From assembly GCA_907165275.2 (NCBI GenBank), contig OU015653.1, forward strand, positions 3,812,001 to 3,876,000: 64,000 bases of DNA, written 5' to 3'. Source of the stretch: Zygaena filipendulae (lineage: Eukaryota; Arthropoda; Insecta; Lepidoptera; Zygaenidae). Made by a program: the position numbers and the translations under genes. A model generated the notes under the pieces. The model was not told the origin of the DNA. It saw only the letters and a program-made list of their open reading frames with translations, and did not search any database. Position 1 is the stretch's first letter; each line of letters opens with the position of its first letter. Below, piece by piece: positions 34,011 to 46,142 of this stretch.

Positions 34011-35295
34011 TTTATTTCATCTATATACGTATCAAATTTTCTATTATCTACGTATGATGGTAAGAATCGAGAAATAGTTTTTATCCATATATAAATATAT
34101 AGATAAATAACATCTTGTTATATTGCATCATAGTATTGTACAATTTTTAATTGTATGTATTATATTTATTGGTATTAAACATTAGGTATGTGTGTGTGCG
34201 TGTGTGTGTATTTTTTAACTAAAAGTTTTCATCAAAATAATGTACAGCCGGTATCCACGATGAATTACCAGGGTATAAGCATAATTTACACAACCCAATT
34301 TACTCCCAGATACGAACGACGTAATTTTCTTTTCCGTAAGTGAAAACGGTCTGGCAGAGTGCAGCTTGGGACGTCGTGCAGCAATTGCCTTATGTTGTTT
34401 AGCATAATACGGTGATACCATTAAAACACAATAGGCACCCGTCCCGACGCAAGAGCTAGCAATACAAAAAAAGTATACACAATTTTAAATCATAAAAGAA
34501 ACGTTTCAGAAATGAGAGTGAGTTCACTTGAGCACTCAGTCAAAATAGGAGCATTAAAATTTTATAAGATCGTCTCGATTTAGATGCTTCTTTGTTTGAA
34601 AAATTGCATTTCACTTTTGAATGTCGACTTAGAAACCGAAACAATTTTTTTTTTATTTCTTCGTTCGCTTGGTTCTAGATTTATCTGCTATAACTGTTCA
34701 AATGCTACAGGAGAATAAAGTAATGCACGGAGTTTCACTGCTAAAGTATCCGATAGAGCTTACAAACTTGCAAATTTTTCGGTGAGTGAATGACCGATAG
34801 GATACTAAAGTTAGAAAGTTTCTAGTGTTGCCACAACGCAACGTACCGACAGACAAGGTGTGGTAAAACCTTCCATAAGATTCACCAATAACTGATGAAA
34901 TTCGCGGGTTCAGGATAAAAGGATCTATTACTATCGGAAAAAGCATTAAGACAAAAAGATAAGTAAGTACATTATAAACAGACACCCTGTTGGCATCGTC
35001 GTTGTGGGTAAAAGATTGCTCTGAAACTTTGGCCAGGCACTTTTAATTTCAAATTTCAAATTGTCTGTTCTTATTTAAAAAAAAATTGCCTCAGTTGGAT
35101 ACCTGTCGTTTTAAATTTTGCTGTTGGATGTTTGCACACAGGTATTAGGTAACCCAAGCTCAAAACTCTTTAGTATTATAGATATTCTTACTTTTTTGAT
35201 TTGGTCACGGTAAATTTTAAAATCACACACATCAAACACAATGTACATTAGGTACTATAATTTATATAGAACCTACATATTTTAATCAACACACT
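34011..35295. other. Non-coding stretch with a (TG)n tract
   Basis: A TG-rich tract lies at 34188-34210. Open frames at 34215-34421 and 34698-34985 (both minus) have no domain. No repeat family is recognised. Confidence 0.5.
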
Positions 35296-35485
35296 CTCAC
35301 AGAGGTGGGCAGAAACTATGGATCTCACCTTGCTGCGATCTTTACACACCTTCACCTCATCCATATTCATAATCTTTCAGATACAAGCCCATCAGTTCCT
35401 ATTGCTCTTGAAGCTTAATATTTGCTTTTCAAGGACGACTCTACCTGCTCGTTTTAAGGTTCGGAAGTAGGCCGTAGCCTTCAGC
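35296..35485 (-). mobile_element. LINE (RTE-like) ORF2 C-terminal scrap
   Basis: Read on the minus strand, the DNA gives MDEVKVCKDRSKVRSIVSAH, preceded by stretches such as RTLKRAGRVVLEKQ that are broken by stops. The xDRSxWRSxxxA pattern (W replaced by V here) is what I know from the extreme C-terminus of RTE-type reverse transcriptase proteins. About 190 bp survive. It is a dead fragment with in-frame stops. The clade assignment is inference from the short motif. Confidence 0.5.
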
Positions 35486-35818
35486 TAGCTCAATAAGTGG
35501 TAATAAATGAATAATAAATTTTAAATAAAATGGATTTATTGTAATTCAGATAATAATTTAGATGTCATCTAGCAAAATCCTTATCAAAGCGTGCGTCAAA
35601 AATATATATTACCTACATCAATTTTGGAATACAAAAAGAACAGATTTAAAAAAAAAAGTATTAGAAACGGGGCGGGATATCTCGAGTGGCATATAGCCGC
35701 CTCGTTACGCGCTATATGTCTATCTCGGACGAACTCGTCTGGCCTATAGTCACACTTCATCTATGTAATTCTTCGTCACTCTACTTTCCATTCACTTTAA
35801 ATGACCGAACCATCGAAA
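35486..35818. other. Non-coding stretch, nothing recognised
   Basis: A small open frame at 35686-35871 runs into the next Helitron and has no domain. The block 35670-35760 (GGGCGGGATATCTCGAG) is less AT-rich but unassigned. Confidence 0.45.
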
Positions 35819-35994
35819 TCGTAATATATATAAATCAGGTGTCACGTTGTTTGTCCGCGATGTACTCCTAAACTACTGAATCGATCATGATGAAATTTGT
35901 TCACTATGTTGTATTTGGCCCAACTTAAAAGATAGGATAGTTTTTATCCCGGAATTCCCGCGGGAACTCTGGCACTAATGCGAGGAACAGCTAA
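35819..35994 (+). mobile_element. Helitron-like element, full length (subfamily vi)
   Basis: A|TCGTAATATATATAAATCAG starts it. GTGTCACGTTGTTTGTCCGC, CTCCTAAACTACTGAATCGA, AAGATAGGATAGTTTTTATC and ATTCCCGCGGGAACTC follow, and CTAA|T ends it. The 5' block differs from the other subfamilies while the 3' core is shared. The hairpin is partly lost (AATGCGAGGAACAG). Confidence 0.75.
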
Positions 35995-36118
35995 TCACCG
36001 TAAACTACCTACTGTCAGGGGTACAAAGAAGGACTACTACTTAACTAGAGTACTTTTTTCCCGCAATTCCCGCGGAAACTCCGAAATTACCGCGGATGAA
36101 ATCGCGGGGGACAGCTAG
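35995..36118 (+). mobile_element. Helitron-like 3' half, head-to-tail with the previous copy
   Basis: TACTGTCAGGGGTACAAAGA, then AATTCCCGCGGAAACTCCGA and a GCGGATGAAATCGCGGGGG hairpin end in CAGCTAG|T at 36115-36118. The 5' half is missing, as if the preceding Helitron replaced or captured it. Confidence 0.75.
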
Positions 36119-37040
36119 TTATAATATATAAATTCAGGAACATTTCTCGGAAGTTAATGGGCACTTATTCGTATCTGGCAACTGCCTTATGCAAGTTGTT
36201 GAGTATTTATTCAGATTTTAAACCCGTCCTTGTGTGCACAGTTGGTACTAATGCCGTGGGTGGTGTCTTGTCGTTATAATATTTGAGAGTCTATACTCAA
36301 GTGCGTGTATGTTTTCTTTTGTGCCCGTATCAAAATAAGCGGATAAAATAAACAATATTTTTTATTTGGCCGTCCGATTGACTCATTCGATTTGCGTTTG
36401 ATTGCTTAGATTTTATGTACTTACATATTTTATAATTATGATGTTTTTACGAGAAGTGATTTCTGGCACGTGACTTGACATGACATTTTATTACGCCAAG
36501 TTATGTTTTAGATATATCTATTATCTATATAACTTTTTGCTTTTCGTTATGCATGTATCACGTGACAAGCATAGCATGGCATAATTATGGTATGACCACT
36601 GCATTTTTGGAATAAATTCATTTTCTTCTTCTTTTACTTAGTCTTCATTTTTTAGTAAACTGTAACAATTGAACTGTTAAATATTGCTAATTCATTATAT
36701 ACCTAACTCATTATATACTCATATTACCTTTGCTTATTGTTACAGCTCTCCAACCATCTTTAGTAACATGTAAGATAACGTTGTTAAATACACGTTCTTC
36801 CATTTATCTGATATTTACATCTGGTAACATGAAACACTACTTCGCAGGTTGTGTGTGAATTGCCTCAGGTAACATTAACAATACTATGTTACTATATAGG
36901 TAAATGGAATAATCTGATAAGGCTTTACGTAAATATCACATCCAAATTCCGACACTAAAATGTTCATTACGGGTATGTTATTTTCCGACATGTTTTGGTA
37001 GGGGATTAGAAAATATTATTGTAATTATTAATATTGTATG
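36119..37040. other. AT-rich non-coding stretch, nothing recognised
   Basis: GGAATAAATTCATTTTCTTC followed by TTCTTTTACTTAG near 36608 could be a worn retroelement tail. Nothing else is recognised. Confidence 0.45.
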
Positions 37041-37322
37041 TGTCGGCGAGAGGGTAGTTATCAATAACGTTTCCCGCCGACGTATAGTAGTCGTCCGTTT
37101 CCCCGCTCCACTCCATTGCCCGACTCGTCTTTGTTAGAACTTGTTATAAATGCGGCTATGCGTAAGCGACGGTTCATTGTTTTTTTGTGTTCGGTTCAGT
37201 GCCGTTATAGTGCCGTATCAGTGTTGTATCAATCTAGAGTGGCTATAGTGATTACGTGTGCTGTGTCATCTAATACTTTCCAGAGGTTTGCTCAAGTCGG
37301 GAGCACGGGTAGTGGAGGTGAG
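37041..37322 (+). promoter_or_regulatory. Candidate core promoter and first exon
   Basis: This GC-rich segment holds TATAAA at 37145-37150 and the initiator-like TCATT at 37174-37178. If its A (37176) is +1, the TATA box starts at -31, the canonical spacing. CGTTAT at 37203-37208 falls at +28 to +33 and matches 5 of 6 positions of the arthropod DPE. A second initiator-like TCAGT lies at 37196. GGAG|GTGAGC at 37314-37323 would end a 142-nt first exon. A 7-bp inverted pair GTCGGCG/CGCCGAC (37041-37081) lies upstream. The frames 37116-37352 and 37328-37597 have no known domain, so any exon is probably untranslated. Chance cannot be excluded. Confidence 0.35.
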
Positions 37323-39862
37323 CGTTCATGCATTGTAAAGGGGCCCCATTAAACCTACACCTGGGTCGCAAGTCCCAGGCACTGCTCCGTGTTCCCTACG
37401 GATATCTGGTGTGCTGTATTATCTATAACTATGTTGGTGCAATTGCCTATTATAGTTCCATGTTCCTATCATTTTCTCTACATATGTATTATATTTTAAA
37501 AGCACATAAAACAAAAATTTGTTCAGAAATACTTACCTACTTTTTAATAGGTAACATAGGAGTTTTTTTTTTTTCATTTTACTCAAATAAGCTATAAGCT
37601 TGTGTCGTGAAAACCAAGCAAACGTGGTAAACACATATTATTATATTGTTATGTATATTATACTATAGACCTATACACGGCCAAACTGGAAATGGAACCC
37701 TGTATTCATCACACAAACTATATTAATGATTGTGATACAATGATTGCTTACCTCTTATCTAGAAAAGCTTCAATAAAATATTCCAGAAGCCGCATAAAGT
37801 CGATTCATTACTCTCACGGAAGATGTATTATTGTTCGAAAGTTTATTATTATACGCGATATACGATATTAAACTGGCTATATTTGGAAGAGATTCAACCT
37901 TGAACTCTGCAACGCAACTTGCTGAATAATATGAGGTGCTTTATCTTTCCATTACAGGCCGCGCAATGTGTAACACAAAGACTTTTTCATAAGACAAATA
38001 TTTGTAGTCATGAAAAAAGCATTTCCTGAGCCAGTTTTCTTATTACGTGATACAATGTGAGCACTTGTATACACACAGTCATGTGACATGAAAATAAAAT
38101 TCATGCCAAAACATTCCTTTTTGTTGTTCACCGTTCGGATCGCGGAAGAAAGGAAAATATACCGTGGCGCAAAAGCAGCTAGCGAGCAAAAAGGTTTCTA
38201 TCATTAGTCCCCGAACGAAATCTCTGTTTCTTTCTGTAAACGACAAAAGTTTTGCGCAAGCCTTCACAGTTTCGAATATAAATCACTTTAATTTATAGAG
38301 ACGAAAGCCACTGAACACTTAAAGTCGTAGAATTGCGAGGTCGCTTGCCTATTTCACTTGACTAATGTTTTCGCATGCCTCGAAAACACTGTCGTCGAGA
38401 ATGAAAAATATCAACTTTTCATTGGACTAAATCGGTTGTCTTTGTTTTACATACCCAAACAACTATGTGAGTAATTTTGATTTGATAATAATTCTTACGC
38501 TACAGAGCTTTTTGTACACTTATAGGTTCAGGTTAAATCTTAGCAATGACATAGTCGAAAGGTGCTGTTTTGAAATCCAGGTTATACAGAATGAAATAAA
38601 CGAAGTGTTTGTTATGCAGTTTATTTCTGAATATTAGAGTTAACATTTTCTTACAATCCCAAGACTCTTAAATATCTGCAATCTTGTAATAATATTTGAC
38701 CCTACTCAGGTTAAGACTATGTTTCAAAATTTGTACGATTATTATTTCCAGTCAATTTTAGATTGGTGAAGCTCAATTTTTTTTTTAATACCTATCTTTG
38801 TTTTTTAGGACAGTAATAATTATAGCTACTTATAGTTTTTGTTTTAGAAAATATAAAGACTTCTTTTTGGAAAGAGTCGTACGCATATTGATTTTAAATT
38901 CACGAGCAGTGTGTATCGAAGGTAAGGCAGTCACAATCTGTCGGTATTAATGAACTTTGAAATAAAGTGTTACAAAAGTATTCAAGTAGCTTATTTGTCA
39001 ATCGCAGATTACCTCCGAATCACCTAACTTTATATAAATAGCATAATTAAATTTAAAGATGATAGCTTTAAAAAATGTGTTTTTACCACAATTACACACA
39101 ATTACCACTGCAACAATTTATCAGTGTAAACCTATGCTTTTAAATCTTTGAGTTTATACACAAACTACCTTTTGCGCGCGGCCCCACTCACGTATCACTT
39201 TTGCGGCCATAATTCCTACCGTTTGTTCTTTCGTTGATTGAGATACCTACCTATCTTCTCTTTCATGAACTGATTACAGATGAAAAAAACGCTAACAATT
39301 TTTGAGGTCAGGCAATAGAATTCCAAAAACTCATTAAAAACATTTTGTTTTTTTAGTTTACAACAATGCGAAGTCAATCTAAAGATTTTAACAAGTGGAG
39401 GTATACATCATTGCTTAAGGAGATGGTGTGTTATAGAGTTTAAAAGTTTAACTTAATAAAAATCATGAGCATCAATGTGATTAACCAAATTTCGGGGAAG
39501 GTGGTTGATCCATCACGAAGTAATTTAATTGTTCACGTTTCTCACAAAACCGACAGCGGTCGATCCATTTTAAAAGTCAAACAAATCAACCGAAGCACTT
39601 AGCAAAGACTCTTTGCTCTCGTCAAGAGGGCAAACTTTAATTGTGCTCCAGACTTGCTACAATTCAACAATGGTGGAGACTTCTTTTTGTTTAAGAGCAA
39701 ATCATAAGTTTTTACGAGAGAAAGATTTGGAGGCCAGTAAATAAATAAAAAAACTTCTTGAAACTTCTAGATACACTTTTCTTTCTTATTTTTTAATGTT
39801 CAATATTTTCAGGTTTTGTCAGATGTTTCAGTCCGTACATAGCCTCACTTATTTATAATAGA
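37323..39862. other. Non-coding stretch, nothing recognised
   Basis: In 2.5 kb I see no repeat family. Open frames at 37328-37597 and 38079-38267 (minus) have no domain. If the 37.1-kb promoter is real, this would be intron, but no acceptor or exon is identified. Confidence 0.45.
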
Positions 39863-40084
39863 CTAGCTGTCCCCCACGGTTTCACTCGCGGTAATTTTAG
39901 AGTTCCTGTGGGGATTGCGGGATAAAAAGTACCCTATGTCACTCATGCAGGACTACCGTAGCTTAAGTGAAAGAATTTTCAAAATCGGTTCAGTAGATCC
40001 AGAGATTACCCCCTACAACGTCACAAACTCACAAACTTAATCCACAAATTCACAAACTTTAGCTCTTTATAATATTAGTATGGA
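39863..40084 (-). mobile_element. Helitron-like element, full length (subfamily v)
   Basis: On the minus strand A|TCCATACTAATATTATAAAG begins it, then AGCTAAAGTTTGTGAATTTG, GTTGTAGGGGGTAATCTCTG, GATCTACTGAACCGATTTTG and a GACATAGGGTACTTTTTATC block. The CGCGAGTGAAACCGTGGGGG hairpin and CTAG end it. The sister copies are 59515-59734 and 26835-26982. Confidence 0.82.
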
Positions 40085-41803
40085 TAATGTAGTCTAAGCT
40101 CTATAAAAGAAAATATAATTTTAAATTGTTTTCAGGTGCGCATCTCTGAATTATGACATAACTGAATCATTATTATCGCATCTAGCGCACTTTTATTGTT
40201 TTTTTTTTTATAAATGCATGCAGCGACTGTTTTAAAACGTTTACGGTACTACCTACTACAAAAAAGTTAATTATATTTTGAACGCGTGTCTATAAAATAT
40301 CTAGGTACTTACATAATATAGTAGTTTCCTATAGAAAACTAGACATTCGTTCAACGTAAATTTCTATGGTTTACTGGACGGCGTTCAACGCATGATCAAC
40401 TTTCCTGTAGTAACAGCTTTTTACCTATAGTTTAACATTAAATAGGCAACCACAACACAGGATTACCTCAAAAACATAATATAATATGTTAAATTATATG
40501 TTAAATTTGTATTCCGTTAATAATTTTTTTTAAGTCATTTCAGTTATGTGATTGTAAAAATTTATTTTATTTTATTTTATCTATTATCTTAGGACCTGTT
40601 TGATTCTCGGTAAATAGCCTATCATCAAATATTACAATATGCTAGAAATATCACGTATGCATGAAGAAATGTAAACATAAACGTAGAATTTGGTAGGTAT
40701 ACCACGTTTTAAGCTTTACTAATTGCGCTTGCGTTCACGAAATACATTCAGTGGGATGTTACAATTTAACTTTTTACTAACTCCACCGTTTGGGAACTCG
40801 CACAAAGTGGGCCAGAAGCTTGTGGCTTTCCTCTCTCAACCCAATACTAAGCTAACATTTAGATTGTGTTTAACGCAGTTTAGGTAGGACGTGATAAACT
40901 TGGAACCTTTTTTCTATTTATAATAACTTTAACAAAGATTACGTGATGCATTTAAGTAGTATTTTTTACTCCTTTTTTCTGCATTAAAAAATCTCAGACT
41001 AATAAATTCAAAGATTTCGTTGTAGTTGATTACTGCACAAGTGAAAGTAAAATATAATAGAGTCGATGCAAAACGAAAAATCACATTTGCAACCCCACTA
41101 AATAGATTAAATAAACTAGATTTCTAATAAGGTTGTCTCCGTGATTCATAATTAGTTTTTTTGTAATTTTTTCAAGCACAACAAAAGCGTGTTTCGAGTT
41201 AAAAATCTTTTAAAAAAACCGCAATAAGGTATACACGGCAAAAAGAGAGTCTGCCTTGTTTGAAATTGATTAAAAAGCGCAATACGGCAAGAACCCAATT
41301 AGAAATTAAAAAAAAAATTAACAACGATAGTGTGATCCGTTTTCCGAACCGTGTAATTAACAAGCGAAGCTTTTTTCCACGGACGATTTTTTTACTTTTT
41401 AATTGTAATTTGAACTCAATTGGTTTAGTTAACTACACGAACATCGTTAAAATTAAATTGCTTTAGTTAAAACGATATCAAGACTCACAGAGAACGATAC
41501 ATAACTTTTATCGGACCGTGAAAAAGTATCGAACATAAGAGATGGATGTGAAATTTATTCGACAAACCTCGCCAGGTGAAATATAGTTCTCACCTGTACC
41601 ACGAAACGCTTTCAACAATGACAATCGCAACTTTAGCTATGTTGTTGGGGAGAAAGTGTTGTTTTCTGCAAAGGATTCTAGTTGTGTCGTGTATTATAGT
41701 AGGAAGGCAAACGTTGCGAATTAAACGTGATGCGGGAAACGTAGCGATAATGAACTTAATTAATGTTCAGTGTAATGTTTAGACAGTGGATACATGTAGT
41801 TAG
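40085..41803. other. AT-rich non-coding stretch with simple repeats
   Basis: A (TTTTA)n tract lies at about 40558-40581. Open frames at 41260-41466 and 41576-41782 have no domain. No repeat family is recognised. Confidence 0.5.
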
Positions 41804-41826
41804 GTGTAGTGTAGTGTAGTGTAGTG
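41804..41826. repeat. (GTGTA)n microsatellite
   Basis: GTGTAGTGTAGTGTAGTGTA plus three bases make about four and a half units of a pentamer. Confidence 0.85.
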
Positions 41827-42559
41827 GGTTTCCATCACAGAGCAAATAAATTAACTAGAGAGGACATGTAGAGGGGCAGGGGCAGGCGCGCGCTCATGCT
41901 CTGGCTCAAAACTTCTTTTGCTGCAGCCATCCCAAATATATTTACCACAATATTCACAAAACTTAATTTTTAAAACAGTGACTAAGTAAAGACATATAAC
42001 CATACAGCGTTTAATACATTTCTTTACGTTAATGAATGTTTTAGTGCGTGATGAATAGTTTTGTGAGCAAAAATCACCCGGCGACACTGGTTTTCATCTG
42101 TTTTTATACTAAATTAAGTTGATGTCCCTTCTATCTATTATTTTCTGTTCTGTGGTTTCCAATTTCTGCATGCACGCGAGTTCGCCGCAGCGTTGCTACT
42201 AATGCGTGTGGGATGAAAACATTGTTATAGCTCAGAGCAAAATCTGTGGAACAAAACACAAACATTTCAATGCTGAAATTTAAATAATTATTCATACCTA
42301 TCGTGTTTTCGAAGGTTAGGTAACCATTTTTATAAGTTATTTTTTTTAGCCTAGCTATTCAAAATAAAAACTATTACATTAGTCTTTATATAAGGATAGT
42401 TTTAGGTAAAAAAATATCTTATATGTATGATGCTATAGGCTAACTTATCACATGTCTGTTCATGGTCTTAAACTGATCAGGCAACTAATTTACTGGTATA
42501 TACTTAAATGCCTTTTGGTGTAAGAACATAGTTATGATACATACTACACCCCCAAAGTC
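41827..42559. other. Non-coding stretch, nothing recognised
   Basis: A short GGGGCAGGGGCAGGCGCGCG patch lies at 41873-41892. The open frame at 41851-42087 (minus) owes its APAPAPL end to this patch and has no domain. Confidence 0.45.
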
Positions 42560-42655
42560 AGTGTTAACACAAATTTTCACCATCTGACGCTTACTCTGAA
42601 TCGGAAATTGAACTCGCAACGCCAAACGTAGCAGTCAGTTCACTTTTAGAAATCC
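42560..42655 (-). mobile_element. Worn tRNA-derived SINE head (possible)
   Basis: The minus strand reads ACTGACTGCTACGTTTGGCG followed by TTGCGAGTTCAATTTCCGAT. The CTGCTACG and GAGTTCAATTTCC parts line up with the SINE head at 20943 (CTGCTACGCC, GGGTTCGATCCC). The A box is not preserved. Confidence 0.4.
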
Positions 42656-42687
42656 AAAGTACAAAAGTTTAAATATATTGATTTGGT

Positions 42688-42720
42688 AAATAAAAAAAAA
42701 AAAAAAAAATAAAAAATAAA
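42688..42720. repeat. A-rich tract
   Basis: An 18-base A-run is followed by AT-rich sequence. It could be the tail of a retroposon, but none is recognised beside it. Confidence 0.7.
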
Positions 42721-43110
42721 TTACCTAATTTCCAAAAACACGAAAAGCATACTTGTGTCATTTCACCACCGGTTTCTCGTTGTCAGCCTTATGTTTGGGG
42801 TGATTTAAGGCGACACAAGCCTCGCCTCTACCCTCCCTTAATGAAATGAAGACGTTGCCAGTTTACGCTGCTCAAGACAGTCGCATTCACGAATGAGTTC
42901 TCGGATAATTTAAGTGGTTTGGAGGTGGCCAAAACCACTGCGAATAATGTAATTTATACTTGCATCCATTTGAAATAAACCAGTGACATATGCTTAATAT
43001 ATCATTGTATAATACCTACCATATATACAACAATAGGATTAGTTTACACAAATTACAAAAGCCATACCAAAAAACAAAACAGGCCAATGATAAATCAATC
43101 AGTCAAGTAT
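42721..43110. other. Non-coding stretch, nothing recognised
   Basis: The block 42760-42950 has mixed composition, but no gene, repeat or promoter core is identified. Confidence 0.45.
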
Positions 43111-43452
43111 TAATAGGGATTTCGATGACTTTTGAAAATCAAAATTCTAATTAGTCCGCTTTGTAGATTAATAGGTAAAAAATTTTGGACACGTATTTTT
43201 TGCTTTTTCAAATTAATGCAAATATATACTTATAGATATAACGCATTAAAGTTTAGGGTGGGGGCTCGTGACGTCATTAACCGCTATAAGCCCCCATACA
43301 AGCTGTTCCGGATAGTGACGTCACGCGAAATTTCAACTCAATATTTCACCGTTATTTTTTGATTGGGTACGTAAAAAAAGAAAAAATACGTGTCCAATAT
43401 TTTCATTAATCTACAAACCAGACTAAAAAAACAATTTAGTCAACTAGCCAAT
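43111..43452 (+). mobile_element. MITE family A, copy 2 (CRE-bearing)
   Basis: The left end TAATAGGGATTTCGATGACT and right end TTAGTCAACTAGCCAATT are imperfect inverted repeats. AAAATCAAAATTCTAATTAG, CACGTATTTTTTGCTTTTTC, GCATTAAAGTTTAGGGTGGG and GCGAAATTTCAACTCAATAT are shared with copies 1 and 3. TGACGTCA lies at 43269-43276 and 43316-43323. The open frames at 43132-43362 and 43390-43662 lie in it or start in it and are discounted. Confidence 0.8.
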
Positions 43453-46142
43453 TGTAGTGTATCAAATCATTCTAAATTCAAGTTATTTTCATCTCGTACT
43501 TTTTTGTTGCAAGGTTTTTACCCTCCTTACCGTGTTACTTCAACGTCTGTTCGCTACATATTAAGCCTCGTCATATGCACCGAGAACGATTACATACACA
43601 ATTTCCGGTTCTGGGTAGCAACAACAAGTTGCTACGTCACTGCGCACATTTCCTGCATATGATTTTTTTGCTGCATGCATCCACATGGTCCAACTATCTC
43701 GGTAATTTCAGCTTCAGAGTATTTTTCATAAACATTATAATATTATTATTCTTTGCCTGGAAAATGTTTTTTTTAAACACAAATAGGATTAGGTATAGTG
43801 TTTCGGGTCGTTTTGATTTAATTTAAGCGTATATCATTATAATACTTTAGTTACCTATACTTATTTTTGCGCGTTATGAAAATCTACATTAATTAAATTA
43901 ATCTAATCTAAATTAATTAAATCTATATTATACTATGTTAAAATTACCAATAAAAATCTATAGTATGAAGTTATCACCATTATTGATATAAATTTTTGTG
44001 CCTGCTGCAATATTTTGGGCGTTATTTTTCTATTAAAAAATAATTTTTAAGGTACTAAAAGTCTATCTGTCTGGTTAACTATATCTTAATAATTGTGATT
44101 ACAAGTACCCATACCAAGCCCCTACCAAGCCATTTCGATCCAAAATCGAAAATTTACTCGAACACGTGCCCGTGTAATGCGTTTAGTCGGGAAATTGTCG
44201 TCGAGAATTAGGAAATTATCACATTAAAATGCTGCTTGCGCGCGACATGATCGATTCGTGTTCATTTATCATCCGCTAACGAAGTGAGTTTCAGTGGTAC
44301 TTATGATTAGTTGAACAGCGCGAAATCCAAAGTTTAGAAGTAAAATGATCCATCAATCAGCAACAGATTATATCAGTGATAAATTCTTACAAGTCGTCGA
44401 ACGTAATTTGAATAGATAGGTATTACTCATCCACTAATACTAATGTATAAAAATGTCCAACTCGTAGCACAGTATCAGTAAATTTTACTAGGAGGAGAAC
44501 AGCAACACAGCAGATGTTTCTATAATATTATGCAACAAAAAACCCCTCAGTCCCGGACTCACAGGCACCATTACTTTTTGTACCCTTTCAACAATATTAA
44601 ATTGAAGAAACAGAAACGCTAACGAACACACGTAAGATTTTCGAACGTGAATTTATTTCCTCACTTCCCCGATATCGTGAAAGGAGCAAAGTTTTTTTAA
44701 TTTTTTTTTTGTTGAGTTGAAGAAGTAACAGTACATTTTGATGTTGTAATAAATAAGAAATCAGGTGATAATTTGTTGTTAATAGGTATATTATTTGCAA
44801 TGAGTTCTGCTCTAACTAACGCTCTAGCTAAGTGACGATAGGCATATAGAGTGGACAAATTGCTGGGTCTGAAACCTTCAAAATTTTCCTTAAAAACACT
44901 AAGAGAGGTTTTTTCTGCAAATTCAACTCAAACAATAAGAAGATAAAGCTAAAACTTAATTGAAACTGCAGCACGCAGGCAGCAAAAACGCATTAAAACG
45001 CTGAAAGGACTTAAATGAAATTGAGGATAATTTTTACATTCGTGCAAAAAGTTCCAAGAAACCCTTGAAATGGCGCGGATAAAAAAGTGAAAAACACCTA
45101 GTTTTGTTTTTAAATCGTTAACCCTAAGTACCAATATTGAAAATGTGAAATTTATAAGGTCCAAACCTTACAACTTTCACATTGGATATTTGTTACTCAT
45201 GCACACATAAACAGTTGGATGGATATGGATGTGACTTGAGAGATGTTCAGTAAAATTTCGGTATTCATACGGTTAAACTAATAGCCAAATAAAAAATGAT
45301 AATTGGTAAAATTTCCGCAGTAATTACAAATCTCAGGAAATTTATATAAAAGTTCTACGTACAAATTTTCTGAGCGGGCATAACAGAAATGAGACGTCTT
45401 GTTTAAACATTTAACCATTTCGCACCAACTTTGCGGTCACATAATTATAATTAGAAAACTTGCGTCAGTTACGACCCGCAAAAGTGAACTCAAATTAATT
45501 ATTAGGTACTCGAAATTTGTCTTTTCATAAATTATTATCCGTCAACTTTTATACAGACAATTTGTAATAGATTTTCTTTTTACGTTCACTGCTTCAATAC
45601 ATCCATACCTATTTAAAGACATGATCGTTAAAGTTGATTCTTGCAATGTTCCAAGATTACTCCTCAAAGATTATTTCGCAAACATAATTCCAAAATAAAG
45701 TGCACCTATTTATTATTTATGAATATAACGTTTTGAGCTATTAATATAAACGAGAACGATCACGGCTAAGGCTCAATCGGTAATATGATAAAATGCTCCC
45801 CCATCGTACACCCTCCGCCCTGACTTCGAGTAATTTCCCCGAAAAAATTGAATTAATTTCTGCCAAACAATCGATATGAGCATCAGTTTTAATGAAGACG
45901 AACGTGATCCTTTTGTTCTTCTGATTAAATTACATGGAAAACAATGGCACTGGTTTCCAATCCAGTGTTTGCCGTGTGATCAAAACAAATATGATTTTTC
46001 TTTGCCGCTATGAATATTTCTCGTCTTTTTTCGTTTTGTCATTCGTTGAACATATTTGTTTTATCTAGACGACCAAACTACTCAGGTTTGGAGTGAAATT
46101 CATGCAAGATAAACTATGGGGATATAGTTAGTATATTTTATA
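43453..46142. other. Non-coding stretch, transposon-poor
   Basis: No repeat family is recognised in 2.7 kb. Open frames at 43575-43826, 44597-44800 (minus) and 44949-45164 (minus) have no domain. The block 45760-46000 has balanced composition with ATCGATAT and TGAATTAATTTC motifs and could be regulatory, but that is inference from texture. Confidence 0.4.

Noticed and set aside
36608..36640. AATAAATTC plus CTTCTT tract as a polyadenylation site of a gene
   Set aside because: No coding exon lies upstream and the pattern is equally typical of worn retroelement tails.
43132..43362. Open frame beginning MKIKILISP, also seen at the end of the frame at 63512-63706
   Set aside because: The shared peptide comes from the conserved subterminal sequence of MITE family A, not from a gene family.
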